Assembly (NCBI GenBank): GCA_023406965.1
Contig: JAEXTI010000007.1
Coordinates: 1-5,245 of the forward strand
Direction of reading: 5' to 3'
From: Chloroflexota bacterium
Lineage (GTDB): Bacteria; Chloroflexota; Anaerolineae; Anaerolineales; Anaerolineaceae
Length of the DNA: 5,245 nucleotides
In this document: positions 1-5,245 of the stretch, in pieces
How the letters are laid out: each line of letters starts with the position of its first letter
Numbering within the stretch: the first letter of the stretch is position 1
Program-made: the position numbers and the translations under genes
The notes under the pieces: model-generated
Databases searched by the model: none
The model's input: only the letters and a program-made list of their open reading frames with translations
Told to the model about the DNA's origin: nothing

Positions 1-36
1 TGGGGCCTGAAAGGTTGAGTTTTTCAAGCAGAAGAT

Positions 37-42
37 GGAGGA
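37..42 (+). promoter_or_regulatory. ribosome binding site of the small membrane protein
   Basis: GGAGGA is a strong Shine-Dalgarno match five bases before the ATG at 48. It decides the start in favour of this ATG over the in-frame TTG at position 15. Confidence 0.75.
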
Positions 43-47
43 AAATT

Positions 48-215
48 ATGAAACTTCAGAGACCGAAAATAGCAACGTTCTGGATCGCCGTGATTTTGGC
101 CGTGCTCGGCGTGTTGGGTCAGTTTGCCGTTGCCGCCTTGGCGCCCTACGCTTTCTGGCTCGTGTTGGTAGCATTCGTGTTGATGGTTCTCGGCGTTTTG
201 ATCGACGGCATATAA
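48..215 (+). CDS. small two-helix membrane protein, function unknown
   Basis: A 55-residue protein that is almost entirely hydrophobic. The N-terminus is short and basic (K2, R5, K7). It is followed by a first membrane segment at about residues 10-32 and a second at about 35-52, separated by a tight turn around Pro33, and it ends with Asp-Gly-Ile. By the positive-inside rule both ends should face the cytoplasm, giving a helical hairpin in the inner membrane. The ATG at 48 is chosen because GGAGGA lies five bases upstream (37-42). An upstream TTG at 15 would add 11 residues but lacks such a site. The pattern (basic start, 'FWIA' in helix 1, 'YAFWLVL' in helix 2) resembles short hypothetical proteins I associate with Anaerolineae. 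That is recollection only, and no function can be assigned. The gene is probably terminated by the hairpin at 286-339. Confidence 0.72.
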   Translation: MKLQRPKIATFWIAVILAVLGVLGQFAVAALAPYAFWLVLVAFVLMVLGVLIDGI

Positions 216-285
216 CAACGGTTGAGAACTGACCCGACTTCTGGCAGGCTCCCCATTTTACCTGGGAACGTCTCAATCACCTTTC

Positions 286-339
286 GCGTAAAACAGGAAC
301 AACCCCTACTCCCCAGTAAGGGTTGTTCCTGTTTTATGC
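286..339. terminator. long perfect hairpin, probable bidirectional terminator
   Basis: Bases 289-305 (TAAAACAGGAACAACCC) are perfectly complementary to 320-336, a 17-bp stem. The stem continues outward for three more pairs (286-288 with 337-339, one of them G-T). Inward it has one C/A mismatch (306/319), then four more pairs (307-310 with 315-318), closed by a CCCC tetraloop at 311-314. The stem is flanked by A's on the left and T's on the right (TTTTA), so either strand would give a GC-containing hairpin followed by a short U run. That is the form of a bidirectional rho-independent terminator. It lies 70 bases after the membrane-protein stop and about 100 bases before the hydrolase start, so on the + strand it most likely ends the first transcript. 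The U run is short, and a dispersed palindromic repeat is the main alternative. Confidence 0.72.
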
Positions 340-394
340 CCAAATAATATATCGGAACTGCTCAAATTCAGGCCTCCTCTGCCTCCGGCTGATT

Positions 395-403
395 TGTTAC
401 AAT
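395..403 (+). promoter_or_regulatory. probable extended -10 promoter for the UPF0173 hydrolase
   Basis: TGTTACAAT is an extended -10 element: TGn followed by TACAAT, a five-of-six match to TATAAT. No good -35 hexamer is found 16-18 bases upstream, which is tolerated by extended -10 promoters. Transcription would start near 410, giving a leader of about 30 bases with the ribosome binding site inside it. This placement also argues against the in-frame TTG at 394 as a start codon, since it would lie upstream of the transcript. Confidence 0.42.
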
Positions 404-431
404 GTATCTACCCATTCGGGAATCTTCAAAT

Positions 432-437
432 GGAGGT
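432..437 (+). promoter_or_regulatory. ribosome binding site of the UPF0173 hydrolase
   Basis: GGAGGT, a near-perfect Shine-Dalgarno, lies four bases before the ATG at 442. It overlaps the in-frame ATG at 430, which therefore cannot use it, so it fixes the start at 442. Confidence 0.8.
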
Positions 438-441
438 CGCA

Positions 442-1125
442 ATGAGTTTTACCTTCACCTGGTACGGACATGCCACCCTGGGCCTGAAAACAGGCGGGCA
501 TCACATTTTGGTCGACCCATTTTTCACGGGTAATCCGGCGGCCAGCACCACCCACGACAAAGTAGCAGCCGATTTCATCCTGGTCAGTCACGGGCACGGC
601 GACCACGTCGGCGACGCGGTGGAAATTGCCAAACGCACCGGCGCGCTGGTCATCAGCAACGCCGAGATTGCCGGCTGGATGAGCGCCAAAGGGGTCAAGG
701 CGCACGGGCAGCATATCGGCGGCGGGCACCAGCACCCCTTCGGCTACCTCAAGCTGACCTTTGCCCTACACGGATCGGCCCTGCCGGATGGCTCCAACGG
801 CGGCAACCCGGTGGGTTTCTTGATCACGCTGCCCGGCGGTGAAAAGGTCTACATGGCCCAGGACACCGGCCTGTTTGGCGATATGAAACTAATCGGCGAC
901 GAGGGCATTCACCTGGCTGTGCTGCCCATCGGCGACAACTACACCATGGGCCCCGATGACGCCCTTCGCGCCGTGGAACTGCTGCGCCCCAAGCACGTCA
1001 TCCCCATTCATTACAACACCTTTGGGTTGATCGCCCAAGATCCGCAGGCCTGGGCGGCGAGAGTGCGCGCGCAAACCTCGGCGGTGGTACATGTGATGAA
1101 TCCCGGAGAGAGCCTGGATTTATAA
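442..1125 (+). CDS. UPF0173-family metal-dependent hydrolase (metallo-beta-lactamase fold)
   Basis: A 227-residue protein, the usual length for the UPF0173 family (Bacillus subtilis YtkL is a member). The metallo-beta-lactamase metal-site motifs are all present in order. These are the first strand with GHATLGL (9-15), LVDPFFTGNP (23-32), the HxHxDH motif as HGHGDH at 50-55, then His110, Asp141 in AQDTGLFGDM, and His190 in PIHYNTFG. This predicts a cytosolic enzyme binding two metal ions, probably zinc, that hydrolyses an ester, lactone or phosphodiester bond. The family's natural substrate is unknown to me and cannot be read from the sequence. No signal peptide is visible. The start at 442 is set by the GGAGGT site; starts further upstream in the frame (394, 430) would add residues unlike the family's N-terminus. 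It sits 83 bases upstream of dnaE on the same strand with no clear terminator between them, so some co-transcription is possible, but no functional link is evident. Confidence 0.93.
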   Translation: MSFTFTWYGHATLGLKTGGHHILVDPFFTGNPAASTTHDKVAADFILVSHGHGDHVGDAVEIAKRTGALVISNAEIAGWMSAKGVKAHGQHIGGGHQHPFGYLKLTFALHGSALPDGSNGGNPVGFLITLPGGEKVYMAQDTGLFGDMKLIGDEGIHLAVLPIGDNYTMGPDDALRAVELLRPKHVIPIHYNTFGLIAQDPQAWAARVRAQTSAVVHVMNPGESLDL

Positions 1126-1152
1126 ACTCTTAACATTTGTTCGGTGTGAAAA

Positions 1153-1161
1153 TGCTATAAT
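1153..1161 (+). promoter_or_regulatory. probable dnaE promoter with extended -10
   Basis: TGCTATAAT combines a perfect TATAAT (1156-1161) with the TGn extension. A TTAACA at 1130-1135 matches five of six -35 bases, but the spacer of 20 bases is longer than ideal, so the extended -10 probably carries most of the strength. Transcription would start near 1168, giving a leader of about 40 bases before the ATG at 1209. The element is in the right place to give dnaE its own promoter independent of the upstream hydrolase. Confidence 0.55.
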
Positions 1162-1208
1162 TAAGCCACCCAACCCGAATAGCGGTCGTTTTTTGATTTA
1201 ACAGGTAT

Positions 1209-4200
1209 ATGTCATTCGTACATCTTCACGTCCACACCCAATATTCGCTGCTGGACGGCTTCTCTGACCCGAAGAAGCTGGTTGCGCGCGCCAAAGAATT
1301 AGGCATGCCCGCAGTGGCGATTACCGATCACGGCACGATGTTTGGCGTGATCGAGTTCTTTAACGCTGCCCAGGCAGCCGGGGTCAAGCCTATCATTGGG
1401 TTGGAAGGCTACATGGCCTCACGGCACATGAGCGACCGGGACGCCCGCCTGGACAAGCAATCGCATCATCTGCTGCTGCTGGCCGAAAACCAGACCGGTT
1501 ACCAAAATTTGCTCGAAATTGCCTCCGCCTCGCAGCTAGACGGCTTCTATTATTATCCGCGCATCGACCACGAATTTTTAGCCTCTCACGCCGAGGGCTT
1601 GATCTGCACCACAGGCTGCATGTCCTCAGAAGTATCGCGTGCCATTCGCCATCACGGGCCCGAAGAAGCGCGCAAGCTGCTGGACTGGTACTACGAGGTT
1701 TTTGGCGCCGACCGCTTCTTCTTCGAGTTACAGCACCACGAAATTCCGGAGTTACTCGATCTTAACAAGACGTTGATGCAGTTGGGCAAGCGTTACAATG
1801 CCCGCTACCTGGCCACCAACGACGTGCATTACATCAACCGCGAGGACGCCCGCCTGCAGGACATCCTCCTGGCCATTCAAACCGGCTCGCTCATCACCGA
1901 CCCCAATCGTATGAAGATGAGCGTGGACTCGTTCTACCTGCGCTCTCCGCAAGAGATGAGCGCCCTGTTCCCCGAGGTGCCCGAAGCCATTAGTAACACG
2001 CTGCTGGTAGCCGAGCGCTGCAACGTGGATTTGTCCAACAAAGGCTATCATTTACCGCGCTTCCCAGTCCCCGAGGGGCACACTGCCGAGACTTATTTAC
2101 GCCAGTTGTGCGAAGAAGGGCTGCGTCGCCGGTACGGCTCGCGCGCCGACGATCCCGATGTGCGCAAGCGCCTGGAGTACGAACTGGGTGTCATCCACCA
2201 GATGGGCTTCGACGCTTATTTCTTGATCGTGTGGGATCTGTGCCGCTACGCTTATCACCACGGCATCTGGTACAACGCCCGCGGTTCGGCTGCCGGCTCG
2301 ATGGTGGCGTATACCCTAGACATCACCCTGGTCGAGCCAATGGAACACGGCTTGATCTTTGAGCGCTTCCTCAATCCCGGGCGCATTTCCATGCCCGATA
2401 TCGACCTGGATTTCCAGGACGATATGCGCTCGCGTGTGATGGAATATTGTGCCCAAAAATACGGCAGCGACAAGGTGGCCCAAATTATCACATTCGGCAC
2501 CATGGCGGCCCGCGGCTCCATCCGCGACGTAGGCCGGGTGATGGATATTCCACTCAGTGAAGTGGACCGCATTAGCAAGATGATCCCCGCGGTACCGGGC
2601 AAGGCCGTCAGCATCCACGATGCCCTTGAACAGGTACCAGAGCTAAAATCGGCCTATGACGAAGCCGAATACCTCAAAAATTTAATTGACACTGCCGGAA
2701 AGATGGAAGGCGTGGTGCGCAATGCGGGCACCCATGCGGCGGGCGTGGTGGTCAGCGATGAGCCCATCGTCCACTATGTGCCCCTGCACCGCCCCACCAG
2801 CGGATCGGAAGAATCGCCCATCAAAGCCGTCACCCAGTTTGAGATGTCGATCATCGAATCGCTGGGCCTGCTCAAGGTGGACTTCCTCGGGTTGGTGACA
2901 CTGACTATTATGCAGCGCGCCTGCGACTTGATCGAGCAGCGCCACGGCATCAAACTAAACTTGGATAACATCCCCATCGATGACAAGGAAACCTTTGACT
3001 TCCTCAGCAAAGGCCACACGGCAGGTGTCTTCCAACTGGAAGGCACGGGCATGACCCGCTTCCTGGTGCAAATGCGCCCCGAAAACCTGGATAATGTCAT
3101 CGCTATGGTAGCCCTCTATCGCCCCGGCCCGCTGGATTTCATCCCCTCCTACATTCGCCGCATGCACAAGGAAGAGCCGGTCGAATACCGGCACCCGTCA
3201 ATGGAGCCGATTTTCAAGGAAACCTTCGGTATCCCGGTATACCAGGAACAAATCATGCGCGCCGCGGTGGATTTGGCCGGGTATACCCTCTCGGAGTCGG
3301 ATGAACTGCGCAAGGCCATTGCCAAGAAACAGAAAGAAAAGCTGGAAAAGCATAAGATCAAGTTCATCAAGGGCGCCGAAGAACGGGGCATTGAGCACGC
3401 CACCGCCGAAGGCATCTTCACCGACTGGGAAGAGTTCGCTCGCTACGGCTTCAACAAATCTCACGCCGCCGATTACGGCATCATCGCGGTGCAGACGGCC
3501 TACCTCAAAACGCACTACACCGTGGAGTATATGACTGCTCTACTCTCGGCGTCGAAAAGCGACACGGCCAAGGTGGCCGCCTACGTGGCCGACTCGCGGG
3601 CCATGGGCATCCAGGTGCTGCCGCCGGATATCAACACCAGCGGATGGGACTTTACCATCGAAGATCACGAAGACGGCAAAGCTTCCATCCGTTTCGGCAT
3701 GGGCGCGGTGAAAAACGTGGGCCAGGGGCCGGTGGATATGATCTGCCAGGCTCGCCAGGACGGCCCCTTCACCTCGCTGACCGATTTTGCCACGCGCGTG
3801 GACCTGCGCCAGGTGGGCAAACGCTCGCTAGAATGTTTAATCAAGGTGGGCGCATTCGACCGCTTTGGCTCGCGCTCGGCTTTGCTGGAAACGCAAGAAC
3901 AGATCATATCGGTCAGTTCCAGCCACTTTCGGGCAGCGCAGAGCGGGCAGTTGAGTTTCTTCGGCGCGGCAGTGGGGGTGGAGGAGCAGGATATCGTCCC
4001 CGGTTTAGCGGGGCCGGTGAACAACCGCGAGCAACTGGAATGGGAAAAGGAGCTAATCGGGCTGTATGTATCCGACCATCCCCTTTCGCCCTACCAGACT
4101 GCCCTGCGCCGGCGCACCACCCACTTCTCCAACCAACTCGCCGAAGTGCGCGACAAGGCTCCCGTCACCGTAGCTGGAATCGTGACCCGCTTCCGCAACC

Positions 4201-5108
4201 ATCAGACCAAGACCGGCAAAACGATGGGCTTTGTGACCCTTGAGGATATGCAGGGCAACATCGAACTGGTCGTATTCCCTTCCACCTGGGAGAAATACCA
4301 TTCGGTCGTGGCCCCCGATGCGGTGCTGATCGCTGAAGGCAAAGCCGACACAGCCAACGGCGACCCCAAAATTCTGGTGGATAAGCTCTTCGAGGTATCG
4401 CTAGAAGACATCCCCGTTTCAGATGAAGGCGGCCTGTCGGCCTATAACTTCGCCGACGTCATTTCCAGCGAAGATGAAGACGGCAACATCTATGACGCCC
4501 CCGTGGCTCCCCTTTATCAGGTGCCGGAGCGTATTCCCGAGCCTGTGGAATACATGCCCGAAGCCGAGGAAATAGCTGCTCCGCCCTCCGCGCAGACAGC
4601 CCGCCCGGCGGTCTCTAAACCCGCGCCCAAGCCGGTGGCAGCGCCCGCGCCCGCCCGCCCGGTCACTCCCTCGAAGCCTCAGCCTTCCACTGACCCGCTG
4701 GAGCCGCCCGAGATGCCCGACGACTGGCACTTGTTGATGCAAGACAGCCAGCCGGCCCTGGACGAAATCCCGCTGGCGGCACAGACCGCGCCGCTGGTTC
4801 CGCCCCCGCCGGTCGAGTCCGAAGTCCGGCCCGCTGTGAAGCCCAAGCTCGCTGCGCCGGTGGTCCCGCTGGCCGTGGATGAGCCGCCCGCGCCCTTACC
4901 CGTGATGCCCATTCTGGTTGCGCCGGTGATCCTGGAACCCTCCGGAGAAACGCAACCGCGCATGATCAAAGTAGTCTTCCGCTCTACCGGCGACAAGCTG
5001 CGCGACGTGCGCCGCTTGAAGGGGGTGCATGGCAGGCTGCGCTCTTATCCTGGACGGGATAAGTTCGCCTTCGTTGTGTTCGAAGGAAATGGGCACTACC
5101 AATTGTAA
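1209..5108 (+). CDS. dnaE: DNA polymerase III subunit alpha (DnaE), stopped early within its C-terminal domain
   Basis: The catalytic subunit of the replicative DNA polymerase (family C), acting in the cytosol at the replication fork with the sliding clamp and clamp loader; 1299 residues to the first stop. Residues 1 to about 280 are the PHP domain with a full set of likely metal ligands: H7, H9, D16, H41, E66, H86 or H87, C137, D205, H207. The polymerase core follows, with RGSAAGS at 358-364 and PDIDLDF at 396-402, where D399 and D401 are catalytic. The third catalytic aspartate is D558 in VDFLGL, and YRPGPLDF lies at 637-644. A helix-hairpin-helix region lies near 866-893, a clamp-binding motif QLSFF at 914-918, and an OB fold at about 986-1063. 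A Pro/Ala-rich linker (about 1066-1250) leads to a small domain from 1251 that is cut by TAA. The start is fixed by the conserved HLHVHT only four residues in, although the Shine-Dalgarno is weak (AGG three bases away). All catalytic parts are intact, so the product is probably an active polymerase. Confidence 0.97.
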   Translation: MSFVHLHVHTQYSLLDGFSDPKKLVARAKELGMPAVAITDHGTMFGVIEFFNAAQAAGVKPIIGLEGYMASRHMSDRDARLDKQSHHLLLLAENQTGYQNLLEIASASQLDGFYYYPRIDHEFLASHAEGLICTTGCMSSEVSRAIRHHGPEEARKLLDWYYEVFGADRFFFELQHHEIPELLDLNKTLMQLGKRYNARYLATNDVHYINREDARLQDILLAIQTGSLITDPNRMKMSVDSFYLRSPQEMSALFPEVPEAISNTLLVAERCNVDLSNKGYHLPRFPVPEGHTAETYLRQLCEEGLRRRYGSRADDPDVRKRLEYELGVIHQMGFDAYFLIVWDLCRYAYHHGIWYNARGSAAGSMVAYTLDITLVEPMEHGLIFERFLNPGRISMPDIDLDFQDDMRSRVMEYCAQKYGSDKVAQIITFGTMAARGSIRDVGRVMDIPLSEVDRISKMIPAVPGKAVSIHDALEQVPELKSAYDEAEYLKNLIDTAGKMEGVVRNAGTHAAGVVVSDEPIVHYVPLHRPTSGSEESPIKAVTQFEMSIIESLGLLKVDFLGLVTLTIMQRACDLIEQRHGIKLNLDNIPIDDKETFDFLSKGHTAGVFQLEGTGMTRFLVQMRPENLDNVIAMVALYRPGPLDFIPSYIRRMHKEEPVEYRHPSMEPIFKETFGIPVYQEQIMRAAVDLAGYTLSESDELRKAIAKKQKEKLEKHKIKFIKGAEERGIEHATAEGIFTDWEEFARYGFNKSHAADYGIIAVQTAYLKTHYTVEYMTALLSASKSDTAKVAAYVADSRAMGIQVLPPDINTSGWDFTIEDHEDGKASIRFGMGAVKNVGQGPVDMICQARQDGPFTSLTDFATRVDLRQVGKRSLECLIKVGAFDRFGSRSALLETQEQIISVSSSHFRAAQSGQLSFFGAAVGVEEQDIVPGLAGPVNNREQLEWEKELIGLYVSDHPLSPYQTALRRRTTHFSNQLAEVRDKAPVTVAGIVTRFRNHQTKTGKTMGFVTLEDMQGNIELVVFPSTWEKYHSVVAPDAVLIAEGKADTANGDPKILVDKLFEVSLEDIPVSDEGGLSAYNFADVISSEDEDGNIYDAPVAPLYQVPERIPEPVEYMPEAEEIAAPPSAQTARPAVSKPAPKPVAAPAPARPVTPSKPQPSTDPLEPPEMPDDWHLLMQDSQPALDEIPLAAQTAPLVPPPPVESEVRPAVKPKLAAPVVPLAVDEPPAPLPVMPILVAPVILEPSGETQPRMIKVVFRSTGDKLRDVRRLKGVHGRLRSYPGRDKFAFVVFEGNGHYQL
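3948..3962 (+). other. sliding-clamp binding motif QLSFF within DnaE
   Basis: Residues 914-918 of DnaE read QLSFF, close to the bacterial beta-clamp binding consensus QL(S/D)LF. The motif lies after the helix-hairpin-helix region and before the OB fold, the same relative place as the internal clamp-binding motif of Escherichia coli DnaE. It is flanked by a flexible-looking, glycine- and serine-containing stretch. It would tether the polymerase to DnaN for processive synthesis. Confidence 0.8.
4404..4958 (+). other. Pro/Ala-rich disordered linker in DnaE
   Basis: DnaE residues about 1066-1250 form a low-complexity stretch. It is acidic at first (SSEDEDG near 1087-1092) and then strongly rich in Pro, Ala and Val, with runs such as PAPKPVAAPAPARPV and VPPPPVE. 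It contains an isolated aromatic/acidic island, PEMPDDWHLLMQD, at 1167-1179. It joins the OB fold to the small C-terminal domain. The composition predicts an extended flexible tether. The island could be a short binding motif, but that is a guess. E. coli DnaE has no linker of this kind. Confidence 0.75.
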
Positions 5109-5210
5109 TTTCCTAACCACACGACCGGTATTTGCCAGACCCTGCTCGAAAAATTAGCCGAGCTGGTTGGTGAAGAAAATGTATTGGTTGAGCCGATTCG
5201 CATTCAATAG
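5106..5210 (+). pseudogene. dnaE: in-frame stop plus 33-codon remainder of the dnaE C-terminus
   Basis: After the TAA at 5106-5108 the dnaE frame continues without a shift for 33 sense codons (5109-5207) to TAG at 5208-5210. The codons read as plausible protein. They open with FPNHTTGIC, then give an amphipathic helix-like LLEKLAELVGEEN, and finish with a beta-like stretch VLVEPIRIQ. This completes the domain that begins at DnaE residue 1251 (MIKVVFRSTGD). It matches my recollection that related DnaE proteins end with a 'DFPN-TT-IC-ELLE-L' type segment. The next gene's ribosome binding site begins 12 bases after the TAG, which fits TAG being the original gene end. One base change (GAA, CAA or AAA to TAA) explains the stop. 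It may be a real mutation, a sequencing error or readthrough; the sequence alone cannot decide. Confidence 0.78.
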
Positions 5211-5222
5211 TCTGCATTCAGT

Positions 5223-5227
5223 AAGGA
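5223..5227 (+). promoter_or_regulatory. ribosome binding site of the downstream gene
   Basis: AAGGA lies seven bases before the ATG at 5235, a good spacing. It supports a real gene start at the right edge of the window. Confidence 0.6.
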
Positions 5228-5234
5228 AAATCCT

Positions 5235-5245
5235 ATGTTGAAATC
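5235..5245 (+). CDS. start of a downstream gene, cut by the window edge
   Basis: Only the first three full codons (Met-Leu-Lys) and two further bases are inside the window, so the product cannot be identified. The start is supported by the AAGGA site seven bases upstream. It begins 24 bases after the TAG at 5208-5210, on the same strand and with no terminator hairpin visible between, so it is probably co-transcribed with dnaE. Confidence 0.55.

Noticed and set aside
1..18. Possible tail of an upstream gene ending in Trp-Gly-Leu-Lys-Gly and TGA at 16-18.
   Set aside because: Five open codons are no evidence for coding. It would fit a second copy of the small membrane protein family, but this cannot be judged without the upstream sequence.
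222..276. TTGAGA (222-227) and TCTCAA (271-276) as the arms of a second hairpin in the intergenic region.
   Set aside because: Six base pairs across a 43-base loop are expected by chance and are unlikely to be stable.
323..350. TTGTTC and TAATAT with a 16-base spacer as an alternative hydrolase promoter.
   Set aside because: Both hexamers match poorly, and the first lies inside the hairpin stem. The extended -10 at 395-403 is better.
394..441. Upstream extension of the hydrolase frame starting at TTG 394 or ATG 430.
   Set aside because: The GGAGGT at 432-437 serves the ATG at 442, the TTG overlaps the likely -10 element, and the protein from 442 has the standard family length and N-terminus.
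1175..1194. CCG-AATAG-CGG followed by six T's, resembling a terminator between the hydrolase gene and dnaE.
   Set aside because: The stem is only three base pairs and lies downstream of the likely dnaE promoter, inside its leader, so it is too weak and oddly placed for a terminator.
3644..4243. A 199-residue open frame on the + strand and many antisense frames overlapping dnaE and the hydrolase gene.
   Set aside because: All lie within confidently assigned genes in other frames, have shadow-type compositions (Arg-, Pro- and Gly-rich or low complexity) and lack ribosome binding sites or recognisable domains.
4610..4680. C-rich short-period repetition in the dnaE linker DNA, considered as a tandem repeat or recombination site.
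   Set aside because: It is explained by Pro and Ala codons in the linker. There is no exact repeat unit of fixed length.

Overview
The window reads as bacterial chromosome with moderately high GC content and all recognisable genes on the + strand. My best guess at the source is a Chloroflexota bacterium of the Anaerolineae type. The guess rests on the style of the DnaE protein (intact PHP domain, long Pro/Ala linker, extra C-terminal domain) and on a short two-helix membrane protein that resembles ones I associate with that group. It is an inference from memory, not a search result.

Layout: (1) 48-215, a 55-residue membrane protein with two helices. (2) 216-441, a gene-free stretch with a very regular 54-nt hairpin (286-339), probably a bidirectional terminator, followed by an extended -10 promoter. 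(3) 442-1125, a metallo-beta-lactamase-fold hydrolase of the UPF0173 family, 227 residues, with a good Shine-Dalgarno site. (4) 1126-1208, a short gap with a good extended -10 promoter. (5) 1209-5108, dnaE, the replicative DNA polymerase III alpha subunit, which fills about three quarters of the window. (6) 5235 to the window end, the first codons of another gene behind a clear ribosome binding site.

The most notable observation is at the end of dnaE. The frame stops at TAA (5106-5108) inside what looks like the C-terminal domain. The same frame then stays open for 33 more codons, to TAG at 5208-5210, and those codons read like the natural end of that domain. This suggests a recent nonsense change, a sequencing or assembly error (one base, e.g. 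GAA to TAA), or less likely stop-codon readthrough. The polymerase core, PHP domain, clamp-binding motif and OB fold lie upstream of the stop and are intact.

The genes do not form an obvious functional pathway. The hydrolase and dnaE each seem to have their own promoter, with no convincing terminator between them. I see no mobile elements, CRISPR arrays, tRNA or rRNA genes, and no clear evidence of a previously undescribed system.
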